A stretch of 64,000 nt of DNA from Cupriavidus agavae (GCF_004217045.1 NZ_SGXM01000002.1:186001-250000), one strand, 5' to 3'. Counted from the stretch's first letter, positions 8,346-17,099 are shown. The notes: generated from the letters alone by a model not told the origin. Made by a program: numbers and translations.

Positions 8346-9287
8346 ATGACCGACACCCGAGCGGCCGTGCATTCGATCGATCATTTCGCGCTGAACGTGC
8401 CGTCCCTGGCCGATGCCGCCCGGTTCTACCGCGCGTTCGGCCTCGGCGTGGAACCGGCTGCCGACGGCACGCAACTCGACCTGCGCGCCGGCGACGGCCA
8501 CCGGTGGGCGCGGATCCTGCCTGCGGCTGCCAAGTCCCTCGCCTACCTGAGCTTCAACTGTTACGCACGCGATTTCGACACGCTCGCGCGGCAGGTAACC
8601 CAGGCAGGCGCCACGCCGGCCGACGCGCCGCCGGGCGCCGAACCCGATGGGCTCTGGTTCCACGATCCCGATGGCAACCTGCTGCAGGTACGCGTGGGCC
8701 CCAAGACGACCCCCAGCGCCAAGGCCCCGCACGTGACGGTGGGCGCTGGCGCCAACGCGCGGGGTGCGGTGGTGCGCTCGCAGGTGCAGACGGTGCGCCC
8801 GGACCGGCTCTCGCACGTGCTGCTGTTCACGCCCGACGTGCTGCGGGCCATCGATTTCTACGCCAGGGCCATCGGACTGCGCCTGTCCGACAAGTCGCTC
8901 GACATCATCGCCTTCACGCACGCCCCGCACGGCAGCGACCATCACCTCGTGGCGTTCGCCCGGAGTGCCGCGCGCGGGTGGCACCACGCAGCGTGGGACG
9001 TGCGCGATCTCGACATGGTCGGCCAGGGTGCCGCCCAGATGGCCGCGGCCGGGTACACGCGCGGCTGGGGCACGGGCCGCCACGTACTGGGCTCCAACTA
9101 CTTCCACTACGTGCAGGATCCGTGGGGCTCATTCAACGAGTACTCGGCCGACATCGATTTCGTGGCCGCCGACCACCCGTGGCCCGCAGGCGATTTCGCG
9201 CCGGAGGACTCGCTCTACCAGTGGGGCCCGGACGTGCCGCCCGACTTCATCCATAACACCGAAGCGCCGGACACCGCCGCGCGCTGA
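8346..9287 (+). CDS. Type I extradiol ring-cleavage dioxygenase (VOC superfamily)
   Basis: A 313-residue two-domain vicinal-oxygen-chelate protein. The N-terminal module (residues about 8-120) starts SIDHFALNVPSLADAARFY. The C-terminal module (about 155-285) carries the expected 2-His-1-Glu iron site: His in RLSHVLLF, His in GWHHAAWDV and Glu in FNEYSAD. These match BphC/HpaD-type enzymes that cleave catechols beside one hydroxyl group. The ATG at 8346 has a CGGAGA ribosome-binding site. It lies between the FAH-family gene and the hydroxylase, consistent with hydroxylation, ring cleavage and product hydrolysis in one operon. No downstream hydratase/aldolase set is present, so the pathway must be completed elsewhere. 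Confidence 0.9.
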   Translation: MTDTRAAVHSIDHFALNVPSLADAARFYRAFGLGVEPAADGTQLDLRAGDGHRWARILPAAAKSLAYLSFNCYARDFDTLARQVTQAGATPADAPPGAEPDGLWFHDPDGNLLQVRVGPKTTPSAKAPHVTVGAGANARGAVVRSQVQTVRPDRLSHVLLFTPDVLRAIDFYARAIGLRLSDKSLDIIAFTHAPHGSDHHLVAFARSAARGWHHAAWDVRDLDMVGQGAAQMAAAGYTRGWGTGRHVLGSNYFHYVQDPWGSFNEYSADIDFVAADHPWPAGDFAPEDSLYQWGPDVPPDFIHNTEAPDTAAR

Positions 9288-9377
9288 TTCAACCACTCCT
9301 GGCGTCACGCCCCCGTATGGCAGCCGACCCGCGTCGGCCGCCAGGCAAGCGTGCGCGCCCACGCTACGGAACGCACC

Positions 9378-10991
9378 ATGACCGATACCCAGACCCTCGA
9401 CGTGGCCATCGTCGGCTACGGCCCGGTGGGCCAGACCCTCTCCATCCTGCTCGGCGCGCGTGGCTACCGCGTGGCAGCGTTCGACCGCTGGCCGTCGCTC
9501 TACCCGCTGCCGCGCGCGGTGTTCCACGACCACGAGATCCGCCGGGTCTTCCACGCCATGGGCATCGGCGACGACGTGGCGGCGATTTCGCAGCCCTCGG
9601 CCCGCTACCAGTGGTTCAACGCCGCCTGGGACACGCTGGTCGAGATCGACTGGTCCGCCGAATCGATCAGCGACGGTCCCGTGGGCTACCTGTTCAACCA
9701 GCCGCTGCTGGAGGCCCTGCTCGACGGCAAGGCCCGCGCGCAGCGCTCGGTGGAGATCAACCAGGGCTGGGAGGTCACCGCGCTCGTGCAGCACGACAAC
9801 CACTGCGAGCTGCAACTGCGGCACGGCGTCATGCGGGATGGCCAATGGACCCCGGACGGGCAGACGCGCACAGTGCGCGCCCGCTACGTGATCGGGGCCG
9901 ATGGCGCCAACAGCTTCGTGCGCAAGGCCGTGGGTATCAGCCAGGAAGACCTTGGCTTCCAGGAAGACTGGCTCGTGGTCGATATCCAGCCCAATCCCGG
10001 CGTGACGCTCGACGTACCGGACATCGGTCAGTGGTGCAATCCGGCCCGGCCCACGACGATGGTGCCGGGCGGCCCCGGCTACCGCCGCTGGGAGTTCATG
10101 CGGCTGCCCCACGAGACCATCGACGACCTGCAGCAGCCCGCGAAAGTCTGGGAATTGCTGTCGCCGTGGGTCCATCCCGGCAACGCCAGCCTGGTGCGCC
10201 ACGCGGTCTACACGTTCCGTTCGCTGCTGGCGTCGCAGTGGCGGCAGGGCCGCGTGCTGCTTGCCGGCGACGCGGCGCATCTGATGCCGCCCTTCATGGG
10301 CCAGGGCATGTGCTCCGGTATCCGCGACGCGTGGAACCTGGCGTGGCGCCTGGACCTGCTGTTGCGCGGCATCGCCACCGATGCGCTGCTCGACTCCTAC
10401 ACCGCCGAGCGCCTGCCACAGGTACGTGCGGTGATCGAGGCATCGATCGCGATGGGACGTGTCGTCTGCATCGCCGACGCCGAAGCCGCCGCAGTCCGCG
10501 ACGCCGCATTTTTGGCGGGCGAGGTGCCGCCGCTGCCACCGTTCCCCGGACTCGCCGGCGGCGCCGTGAGCACCGGCTACGGTGTACAGGGCATCGCCGG
10601 GCAACTCGGCGTGCACGGGCAGATCGAGGACGGCGGGCGTACCGCACGCTTCGACGAACTGGTGCCGCCGGGCTTCCAGGTGATCGCCCTCGATGCCGAT
10701 CCCGGTGCGTTTATCGACGCGGACGCCGCCGCCCTGCTCACCCGCCTCGGCGCACGCACGCTGGGCGTGACGACCGATCCGTCAAAGGTCCGCCCCGGCC
10801 GCGTGTTGCGCGACGTCAGCGGACGCTACGCACGCTTCTTTGCCGAGCACGGCGTCCGGCTGATCGTGGTACGCCCGGACTACTACGTCTATGGCGGCGT
10901 CAGCGACCCGGCGCAACTGCCGGCGCTGCTGGCGCACCTTGCCGACGCACTCGCGCTGGCCCCCGCGCCTTATCGGCGCATGGCTGCCTGA
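9378..10991 (+). CDS. MhpA-like FAD-dependent aromatic hydroxylase
   Basis: A 537-residue class A flavoprotein monooxygenase resembling 3-(3-hydroxyphenyl)propionate hydroxylase. Motifs are VAIVGYGPVGQTLSILLG (FAD Rossmann, note GYGPVG), RAVFHDHEIRRVF, DGANSFVRKAVGI and VLLAGDAAHLMPPFMGQGMC (ribose-binding GD). A C-terminal domain of about 150 residues follows. The first in-frame ATG with a good context is at 9378. It is the third gene of the FAH/dioxygenase/hydroxylase cluster and would supply the dihydroxylated substrate for the extradiol enzyme. It is only distantly similar to the other flavin monooxygenase at 2729-4399. A hairpin follows the stop. Confidence 0.9.
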   Translation: MTDTQTLDVAIVGYGPVGQTLSILLGARGYRVAAFDRWPSLYPLPRAVFHDHEIRRVFHAMGIGDDVAAISQPSARYQWFNAAWDTLVEIDWSAESISDGPVGYLFNQPLLEALLDGKARAQRSVEINQGWEVTALVQHDNHCELQLRHGVMRDGQWTPDGQTRTVRARYVIGADGANSFVRKAVGISQEDLGFQEDWLVVDIQPNPGVTLDVPDIGQWCNPARPTTMVPGGPGYRRWEFMRLPHETIDDLQQPAKVWELLSPWVHPGNASLVRHAVYTFRSLLASQWRQGRVLLAGDAAHLMPPFMGQGMCSGIRDAWNLAWRLDLLLRGIATDALLDSYTAERLPQVRAVIEASIAMGRVVCIADAEAAAVRDAAFLAGEVPPLPPFPGLAGGAVSTGYGVQGIAGQLGVHGQIEDGGRTARFDELVPPGFQVIALDADPGAFIDADAAALLTRLGARTLGVTTDPSKVRPGRVLRDVSGRYARFFAEHGVRLIVVRPDYYVYGGVSDPAQLPALLAHLADALALAPAPYRRMAA

Positions 10992-11008
10992 CGGCCGGTG
11001 GAGATCCG

Positions 11009-11040
11009 CCACCGCGCTTGCCCGACGGTTTGCGCGGTGG
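11009..11040 (+). terminator. Hairpin after the hydroxylase gene, probable terminator
   Basis: A perfect 9-bp inverted repeat CCACCGCGC...GCGCGGTGG with a 14-nt loop starts 18 bp after the stop of the MhpA-like gene. There is no U-tract, so it would be a Rho-dependent or structural stop rather than a textbook intrinsic terminator. Confidence 0.4.
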
Positions 11041-11143
11041 TTCGTACGCCAGCGCTGCCGCCCTCCATGCGGGTAAATCTCTATGCAAACTCCGCGCCCA
11101 TTAAGTTGCAAAACCAAACATTATCCGCTTTAATGAGGCTAAT

Positions 11144-11159
11144 GGTTGTTTATACAACC
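11144..11159. promoter_or_regulatory. Inverted repeat upstream of the MFS gene, candidate operator
   Basis: GGTTGT-TTAT-ACAACC is a perfect 6-bp inverted repeat 30 bp before the MFS start. It sits in an AT-rich tract (11100-11175) that is clearly different from the surrounding coding DNA and is the likely promoter of the MFS-GST-glutathione reductase genes. No adjacent regulator gene exists. Confidence 0.5.
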
Positions 11160-11188
11160 GTACAAAAAATACGAGATGGGGGAGACCA

Positions 11189-12454
11189 ATGCGCAGCGTG
11201 TTCGCGAACAGATGGTGGATCGTGTTCGGTTCCGTCATCGGATTGATGGTGGGCAATGTCACCATCCTGCAGTTCTCGGCTTCCGTACTGATGAAGCCAA
11301 TCATGGCGGAGCTGGGCTGGAACCGCAGCCTCGTCTCCGCCGCCGTCATGCTCGGTTCGTTGTGCGCGGCGATCGGTACGCCGATCGCCGGCAGGCTGAT
11401 GGACCGCCGCGGCGTCAAGCGCGTCACCCTCACCGCCATCACGCTGTTTGCCTTGGCCATCGCCGCGATGTCGATGGCCCCCGCCAATCCCTATGCGTTC
11501 CTGGCGATGTTCTCGCTGGTTGGCTTGTTCAGCGCAGGCCAGGCGCCGCTGCCGTATGCGAAAGCGGTTGCCGCGGCATTCGACCACCGGCGGGGCCTTG
11601 CGATGGGTGTGGCCATGACCGGGGTTGGTCTGGGCGCCGCCCTCGTGCCGCGGCTCACCCAACTCTACCTCGACACGTTCGGGTGGCGCGGTGCGTATGT
11701 CGCAGTGGGGCTGACCGTTTTCGTGGTGGCGTTCAGCGCGGTTGCACTGTTCATCCGCGATGGGTCCGACGTGCGTCGCAGCGCGCAGACAGCAAGCTGC
11801 GACGGGGGACTGCCGGGGATGGACGCACGCATGGCCCTGCGTGACCGTCATTTCTGGCAACTTGCCATCACGTTTTTCTGTATTCCGCTCGTCGCCAATG
11901 GGGTCATCGTGCATCTCGTGCCCCTGCTGACCGATCGGGGCATTCCAGCCAACCGAGCCGTCGAGCTGTTTGCCGGCGTGGGTGCGTCGCTGATTGTCGG
12001 GCGTTTGCTGTGCGGCTATCTGCTCGACCGCTTCTTCGGTCCGTATGTGGCGATCGGCTTTGTCGCGCTGCCAGCCATCGGCGTGCTCACGCTGTTCTTC
12101 AGCAGTGACCCCATGCTCACGGCGCTCGGTGCGGTCTTCGTCGGCCTGGGCCTGGGCGCGGAAGTGGACCTGATCGCTTACCTGCAGAGCCGATACTTTG
12201 GCCTGCGCGCATTCGGCCAGATCTATGGCTACCTGTTCGCCATCTTCACGATTGGCAGCGGGCTCGGACCGTTCATGATGGGCGCCGCTTTCGACGCACT
12301 GGGCTCCTATCGGCCAGCGCTCGCCACGTTCGTCCTGGTGCTGGCCTGCGCTGCGTGGTTCCTGGGACGCCTGCCGCGCCAGTACCCCTATCCCGCCACA
12401 GGACAGGGCGGCGAACAGCGTCGCCCCGCGCCATCGCCAGCCAGCGTCGCCTGA
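11189..12454 (+). CDS. Major facilitator superfamily transporter
   Basis: A 421-residue inner-membrane MFS carrier of the monocarboxylate/OFA-like type with about twelve hydrophobic segments. The loop 2-3 signature is seen as AGRLMDRRGVKRVTL, and its counterpart in the second half as CGYLLDRFFGPYVAIG. The N-terminus WWIVFGSVIGLMVGNVTILQFSASVL and MAELGWNRSLVSAAVMLGS resemble carriers for organic acids or aromatic acids. A GGGGGAG site precedes the ATG. It is followed 50 bp later by a GST gene and then a glutathione reductase, so it probably brings in the compound those enzymes process. Direction and substrate are unknown. Confidence 0.9.
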   Translation: MRSVFANRWWIVFGSVIGLMVGNVTILQFSASVLMKPIMAELGWNRSLVSAAVMLGSLCAAIGTPIAGRLMDRRGVKRVTLTAITLFALAIAAMSMAPANPYAFLAMFSLVGLFSAGQAPLPYAKAVAAAFDHRRGLAMGVAMTGVGLGAALVPRLTQLYLDTFGWRGAYVAVGLTVFVVAFSAVALFIRDGSDVRRSAQTASCDGGLPGMDARMALRDRHFWQLAITFFCIPLVANGVIVHLVPLLTDRGIPANRAVELFAGVGASLIVGRLLCGYLLDRFFGPYVAIGFVALPAIGVLTLFFSSDPMLTALGAVFVGLGLGAEVDLIAYLQSRYFGLRAFGQIYGYLFAIFTIGSGLGPFMMGAAFDALGSYRPALATFVLVLACAAWFLGRLPRQYPYPATGQGGEQRRPAPSPASVA

Positions 12455-12504
12455 TTGGCCACACCCGTCTTCAATCTCACTGACGATTTTCTCGTGGAGG
12501 TTTT

Positions 12505-13266
12505 ATGGTCGAGCTTTATCACTTCTGGAGTTCCATCTGTTCCGTCCGGGTGCGCATGGCACTCGAAGAAAAGAAGGTACCGTGGACCAGCCGGTACGTG
12601 GACCTCTTCAAGTTCGACCAGTTGCGCCCCGAGTACCTGGCCATCAACCCGGAGGGCGTAGTGCCAACGCTGGTCCATGATGGCGAGATCATCCGCGACT
12701 CGAACGTGATCAACGAATACATCGAGACAGCGTTTCCGGGTATCGCCCTGATGCCGGAAGATCCGCTGAAAGCGGCGCGCGTACGCGGCTTCGTCAAGGA
12801 TTGCGAGGACGGCTTCGAAGCCATCGTGAAGCTGACGATGGTGAAATACATCCTGCCCAAGCTGCGCAATCGCTGGGGCGACGAGGCGCTCCGGGAGCAG
12901 GCGGCGCGCCGGCCGTCGAAGTTCTTGCAGGATCTTCATTCGCGAGCGGTTCGCGGGGAAATCGGCGAAACCGAACTGGCCGCGTCGCGCGCGAGGATAG
13001 AGACATTCCTGGACCAGCTCGAACAGAGGCTCGTCCCGGGACAGTGGCTTGTCGGCGAATTCTCGCTGGCCGACATCTGCGCCGCACCCTTCATGTTCCG
13101 GCTGTCGGCGCTGGGACAGGACGGCTTCTGGTCGGCCGCGAAGCGCCCCCGGGTGCACGCATGGTACGCGGCGCTATCCGCGCGCCCCTCTTTCAAGATC
13201 GCCACGAGTTGGCCGGACGAATCCGGCGGCGGCTACGAAGAGGTGGGGTTGAGCGCACAGCGCTAA
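12505..13266 (+). CDS. Glutathione S-transferase family protein with N-terminal Cys
   Basis: A 253-residue cytosolic GST. The thioredoxin-fold N-domain carries WSSICSVRVRMALEEK (Ser9, Ser10, Cys12), which resembles the zeta-class SSC motif and the reductive-dehalogenase (PcpC/LinD) SICS motif with its catalytic Cys. EGVVPTLVHDG supplies the cis-Pro, and IRDSNVINEYIE the glutathione gamma-glutamyl contact. The helical C-domain includes WLVGEFSLADICAAPFMFRL. A GGAGG ribosome-binding site precedes the ATG. Its neighbours are an MFS carrier and a glutathione reductase. That pairing suggests a reaction producing glutathione disulfide or using much GSH, such as reductive dehalogenation or ether thiolysis. 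Maleylpyruvate/maleylacetoacetate-type isomerisation is an alternative. Confidence 0.9.
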   Translation: MVELYHFWSSICSVRVRMALEEKKVPWTSRYVDLFKFDQLRPEYLAINPEGVVPTLVHDGEIIRDSNVINEYIETAFPGIALMPEDPLKAARVRGFVKDCEDGFEAIVKLTMVKYILPKLRNRWGDEALREQAARRPSKFLQDLHSRAVRGEIGETELAASRARIETFLDQLEQRLVPGQWLVGEFSLADICAAPFMFRLSALGQDGFWSAAKRPRVHAWYAALSARPSFKIATSWPDESGGGYEEVGLSAQR

Positions 13267-13365
13267 AAACCAGGGGACTGCGTCGCCCGGTAAGCGGGTC
13301 GACGCCTTTCATCGGCCGCCATGCGCGCACTGCGCCGTGGCAACCGGTAGTCATGAGAAGCTTGC

Positions 13366-14751
13366 ATGTCGACAATCAAGAAGGATCTGCTGGTGATCGG
13401 GGGCGGCTCAGGCGGCGTCCGGGCTGCACGGGTCGCGGCCGGCCATGGCGCGCGCGTGATGCTGGTCGAAGAACACCGTCTCGGCGGAACATGCGTCATT
13501 CGCGGCTGCGTGCCAAAGAAGCTCATGGTGTATGCCTCACGCTTTGCCGCGGAGATGCAGGACGCTGCGGGATTCGGATGGGAGATCGGTGCCACCCGTT
13601 TCGACTGGGGTGTACTTGGGGCGGCCGTCAACCGCGAAGTGAACAGGCTGGAAGCCTTGTACGGCGGCATGCTCGAACGTGCCGGCGTGGAGGTGGTCCG
13701 CGACCGTGCCGTGTTTGCGGGTCCTCATACGGTGGAACTCGCACGCAGCGGCGCGACAATACAGGCCGACCACATTCTTGTAGCCACGGGCGCGGTGCCC
13801 GCCGGACCGCAGGACATTCCCGGCGGCCAGTGGATCGAGAACTCGAACCAGTTCTTTGGGTGGACAACGCAGCCCCGGCGCGTGGTCATCCAGGGCGCTG
13901 GCTATATTGCGCTGGAGTTCGCCAGCATCCTGCGATTGCTCGGCTCGGAGGTCACGCTGGTGATGCGGGGCGCGCAGGTGCTGCGGGGGTTCGACGGTGA
14001 AGTCAGGGCGCATCTGCAGGCCGCGTTGATCGAGTCGGGCATACACATCGTGGCGGAAGCAGAGCTTGCGCGGCTGGATCGCTGTGCTGCCACTGGCATC
14101 CTGTCGGTACATCTGTCCAACGGCATGGTCCTGACAGCGGACGCCGTGCTCGGTGCCACCGGTCGTCGTCCCAACACCGCGGATCTGCGGCTCGGCAATG
14201 CGGGCGTGCAGGCAGACGCGCGGGGCGCCGTCGTTGTCTCCGACCAGGCCTGTACGACGGCGCCGGGCATCTATGCGGTGGGCGATGTCGCCAACGCTGC
14301 CGCACTGACGCCCATTGCCATCCAGGACGGACAGGCGCTGGCCGACAGGCTCTTCGGCTCCGGATTACTGCCGAACCGCTCCCGGTTCACGCCGACGGCG
14401 GTCTTCACGACCCCCGAGGTGGGAACGGTGGGCCACTCCGAAGAGGCCGCGCTGGCAGAGTTTCCGCGTGACATCGACGTGTTCGTGTCGCGCTTTCACC
14501 CGATGAAGGCCAGATTGTCCGGACGCAGCGGCCAGATACTGATGAAGCTCGTCGTGCATCGGCCGACCGATCGCGTAATCGGCGCCCACATGGTGGGCCC
14601 CGAGGCAGGCGAACTGATCCAGCTGATCGCCGCCGCAATGCAGGCCGGCACGCGCAAGGCGGATCTGGATGCCACGCTGGCCGTGCATCCGACCGTCGCC
14701 GAGGAGTTCGTCATGATGCGACAAGCTGTTCGCCGCTATCCGGCACCGTGA
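13366..14751 (+). CDS. gor: Glutathione-disulfide reductase
   Basis: A 461-residue class I pyridine-nucleotide disulfide oxidoreductase that reduces GSSG with NADPH. It has the FAD motif LLVIGGGSGGVRAARVAA, the redox disulfide GGTCVIRGCVPKKLM, a second nucleotide-binding site VVIQGAGYIALEFASIL, and a TAPGIYAVGDV FAD-binding segment. The C-terminal AVHPTVAEEF supplies the catalytic His-Glu pair of the partner subunit. Residues after the second Rossmann motif include VMRGAQVLRGFD, consistent with NADPH preference. Chromosomal gor is usually unlinked to a GST; here it directly follows one with the same orientation. It meets the infA-type gene end to end 11 bp later. Confidence 0.93.
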   Translation: MSTIKKDLLVIGGGSGGVRAARVAAGHGARVMLVEEHRLGGTCVIRGCVPKKLMVYASRFAAEMQDAAGFGWEIGATRFDWGVLGAAVNREVNRLEALYGGMLERAGVEVVRDRAVFAGPHTVELARSGATIQADHILVATGAVPAGPQDIPGGQWIENSNQFFGWTTQPRRVVIQGAGYIALEFASILRLLGSEVTLVMRGAQVLRGFDGEVRAHLQAALIESGIHIVAEAELARLDRCAATGILSVHLSNGMVLTADAVLGATGRRPNTADLRLGNAGVQADARGAVVVSDQACTTAPGIYAVGDVANAAALTPIAIQDGQALADRLFGSGLLPNRSRFTPTAVFTTPEVGTVGHSEEAALAEFPRDIDVFVSRFHPMKARLSGRSGQILMKLVVHRPTDRVIGAHMVGPEAGELIQLIAAAMQAGTRKADLDATLAVHPTVAEEFVMMRQAVRRYPAP

Positions 14752-14762
14752 ATGCCGGCGCG

Positions 14763-14984
14763 TCAGTTCTTGTGGCGGTAGTTGATGCGCCCCTTGGTCA
14801 GGTCATAGGGCGACATTTCCAGTGTCACGCGGTCTCCGGCGAGCACGCGGATGCGGTTCTTCTTCAGGCGCCCGGACGAGTACGCCCACACCTCGAAGCC
14901 ATTCTCCAGAATGACGCGGAACCGGTTGTCGGGCAGGACTTCGGAGACTTTGCCACCGAATTCGACGAGTTCTTCTTTTGCCAT
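14763..14984 (-). CDS. infA: Translation initiation factor IF-1 (paralogue outside the ribosomal operon)
   Basis: A complete 73-residue S1/OB-fold protein starting [19 protein letters not shown] and containing [41 protein letters not shown] and GRINYRH, all standard IF-1 blocks. The start at 14984 has an AGGAGAGA Shine-Dalgarno. IF-1 occupies the ribosomal A site during initiation. The canonical gene lies in the rpl/rpm operon; this copy is flanked by a glutathione reductase and a small protein gene, so it is a second infA. Some Burkholderiales carry such extra copies. When this one is expressed is not evident. Confidence 0.95.
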   Translation of the reverse strand: MAKEELVEFGGKVSEVLPDNRFRVILENGFEVWAYSSGRLKKNRIRVLAGDRVTLEMSPYDLTKGRINYRHKN

Positions 14985-15000
14985 GATCTCTCCTGGGTCT

Positions 15001-15270
15001 TCAGGCGGCCGGGGCCAGTTTCGGGATGGACGGATTGCGTTTTGCCGACGAGCGTCGGCGCATGCGTGCCACGGCACTGTCGCCGGCATGCCGCGCGGCA
15101 TGCTTGGCCTTGGCTTCCGACCCGAACGTGGCGTGTCGCATCGACACATTGGCGAGCACACGTTCGGCGCCGTTGCGGTACTCGGAGATCATGTAGCTGG
15201 CGAACCAGAGACCCGGTTCCTGCTGGATCGGGTAGACGGATACGGTGAATGAAGTGTTGTCGTTGTTCAA
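15001..15270 (-). CDS. Small basic protein of unknown function upstream of infA paralogue
   Basis: An 89-residue reading frame with a structured N-terminal half ([20 protein letters not shown]) and a basic tail ([10 protein letters not shown]). It ends 16 bp before the infA start on the same strand, so the two are probably cotranscribed. An in-frame stop lies just upstream, and the only start codon that gives the whole frame is TTG at 15270 with a weak ribosome-binding site. The next ATG, at about residue 27, would cut the conserved-looking part. I do not recognise the family. The composition and spacing support a real gene more than a shadow. Confidence 0.6.
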   Translation of the reverse strand: MNNDNTSFTVSVYPIQQEPGLWFASYMISEYRNGAERVLANVSMRHATFGSEAKAKHAARHAGDSAVARMRRRSSAKRNPSIPKLAPAA

Positions 15271-15701
15271 AAAGTTCTCGGTAGGCTACGGACGGTCGAG
15301 CAACGCCACTTGGCACGGATGCCAGTGCAGGGATGTCGCGGTAGCCGGTGTGGAGGAAGGCAAGGTCCCGGTCAGGGGGGACGATGACTGGCGGGGATTG
15401 ACCCTGCGTGCGCAGGGGAGGCACCGGTATGGGTGCGCGCAAGCGGTCGCGCCGTGGGTCAAAAGATGCGGCGAATGCCCTTGGCGTCGAACTGGCGACG
15501 TGAGGCAAGCCCGACGCATGGTAACACCTTGGCGTGTTTCGCGCCGAAGTCCCGGTCATCGTGCACGGGTGTGGCTGCCGGGTTGCACGGCCTGGCGTCC
15601 TGTCTGGCCGCATCAAGATCCTCTGGCGTTGTGCCGATAAAGAGCGATGGCCCGTGGGGCCAGAAGCCCAAGCCCTATCCGCTCTCTCGCACAACGAAAT
15701 C
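15271..15701. other. Intergenic region, no gene seen
   Basis: This 430-bp stretch lies between a divergent pair (small protein on minus, NHL lipoprotein on plus). The reading frame upstream of the lipoprotein start continues leftward but encodes nothing like a protein domain. A perfect CCCTGCG-tg-CGCAGGG palindrome lies at 15402-15417 and a smaller TGGCA-cgga-TGCCA repeat near 15311. Both are unassigned. Confidence 0.5.
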
Positions 15702-17099
15702 ATGGAAGCAAACAGCCGCCTCAAGCAGCACACGCGGGCATTGACGCTCGTACTTGGTATTGCCGTTCTGTCCGGTTGCGGTGGTGGCGACAATCCGTCC
15801 GCCAGCACCCCTGCCCCCCAAACCGACACGACCCCGGTCGTCCCGGTCGTTCCCGCGGTACCCGTTCCCGTCACCTACACGGTGGGCGGCACGCTCTCCG
15901 GTCTCGCCGCCGCTGCATCGGTCGTGCTGCAGAACAACGGCGTTGACGCCCTCACGCTGTCCGCCAATGGCGCGTTCAAGTTCTCGACCGCCGTGACGGA
16001 CCTCTACGCTGTCACCGTCGGTACACAGCCAACCGGCCAGACCTGCACAGTGACCCACGGCAGTGGTACCGCAGCCGCCGACGTGACGGACGTCAGCGTG
16101 GACTGTGTCAACAATCCGCCGGCTGCGGCCCAGGTGTCCACGCTCGCAGGCAGCGGAATCATGGGTTACCTCGATGCGACGGGAACCGCGGCGCGCTTCA
16201 GCCAGCCAGCCGGCATGGCCGTGGATGCACTCGGCAATGTTTTCGTCGCCGACAACGCCAACCACCGCGTCCGGAAGATCACGCCGTCTGGCGTGGTGAC
16301 AACGATCGCGGGCTCCGGACCCGGGTCCGTTGACGCCACAGGTACGGCAGCAAGCTTCAGGTACCTGTCGGGTCTGGCCATCGATGCGGCCGGCAATCTC
16401 TACGTGGCGGACCAGATGAACCATCAGATCCGGAAGATCGATACCTCCCTCGCCGTCACGACCTTCGCAGGCTCGACCACGTTTGGCTCCGCCGACGGCA
16501 CCGGCGCGGCCGCCGGCTTCCGCGAACCCTTTGCAATCTGCATCGACACAGCGGGCAACCTCTACGTGGCCGACAGCGCCAACAACATGATCCGCAAGAT
16601 CACCCCCGCCGGCGTGGTCACCACGGTAGCGGGAACCACGCTCTACGGGCATGCCGACGGCACGGGAGCCGCTGCGTCGTTCTATACGCCGTCCGGCATC
16701 GCGGTCGACAGCGCCGGCAACGTCTATGTGGCCGACATGAACAACCACATGATCCGGAAGATCACGCCGGCCGGCGTGGTCACGACGCTGGCGGGCTCGA
16801 CGACGTTGGGACGTGCCGACGGCACTGGCACTGCTGCGCAGTTCTACCTGCCACAGGGCATCGCGGTGGACAGCGACAACAACGTCTATGTGTCCGAGAA
16901 GGGCAACAGCACGATCCGCAAGATCACGCCGGCCGGCGTGGTCACGACGATCGCCGGGGGCCTGTCCAACGGAAGCGTCGATGGAGATGGCCCTTCGGCA
17001 ACCTTCTGGTCCCCGTGGAGCCTGGCCATCGACAGCGCCCGCAACCTGTACGCCGCCGAACTGGGCAACAACATCATTCGCAAGATCGTGCTGCCCTGA
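15702..17099 (+). CDS. NHL-repeat six-bladed propeller lipoprotein
   Basis: A 465-residue predicted lipoprotein. The signal peptide ends in VLSGC with Cys26 as the lipidation site. A Pro/Thr-rich linker (about 30-60) and a small beta domain (about 65-140) follow. Then come six tandem NHL units of about 53 residues, each with the pattern GTAAxFxxPxGIAVDxxGNVYVADxxNHxIRKITPxGVVTT. Such repeats form a beta-propeller that binds ligands or proteins. The ATG at 15702 is the only start that gives a signal peptide. Repeat units 3-5 are nearly identical at DNA level, implying recent amplification or gene conversion. No enzymatic residues are evident; location is the periplasm or outer-membrane leaflet. 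Confidence 0.88.
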   Translation: MEANSRLKQHTRALTLVLGIAVLSGCGGGDNPSASTPAPQTDTTPVVPVVPAVPVPVTYTVGGTLSGLAAAASVVLQNNGVDALTLSANGAFKFSTAVTDLYAVTVGTQPTGQTCTVTHGSGTAAADVTDVSVDCVNNPPAAAQVSTLAGSGIMGYLDATGTAARFSQPAGMAVDALGNVFVADNANHRVRKITPSGVVTTIAGSGPGSVDATGTAASFRYLSGLAIDAAGNLYVADQMNHQIRKIDTSLAVTTFAGSTTFGSADGTGAAAGFREPFAICIDTAGNLYVADSANNMIRKITPAGVVTTVAGTTLYGHADGTGAAASFYTPSGIAVDSAGNVYVADMNNHMIRKITPAGVVTTLAGSTTLGRADGTGTAAQFYLPQGIAVDSDNNVYVSEKGNSTIRKITPAGVVTTIAGGLSNGSVDGDGPSATFWSPWSLAIDSARNLYAAELGNNIIRKIVLP

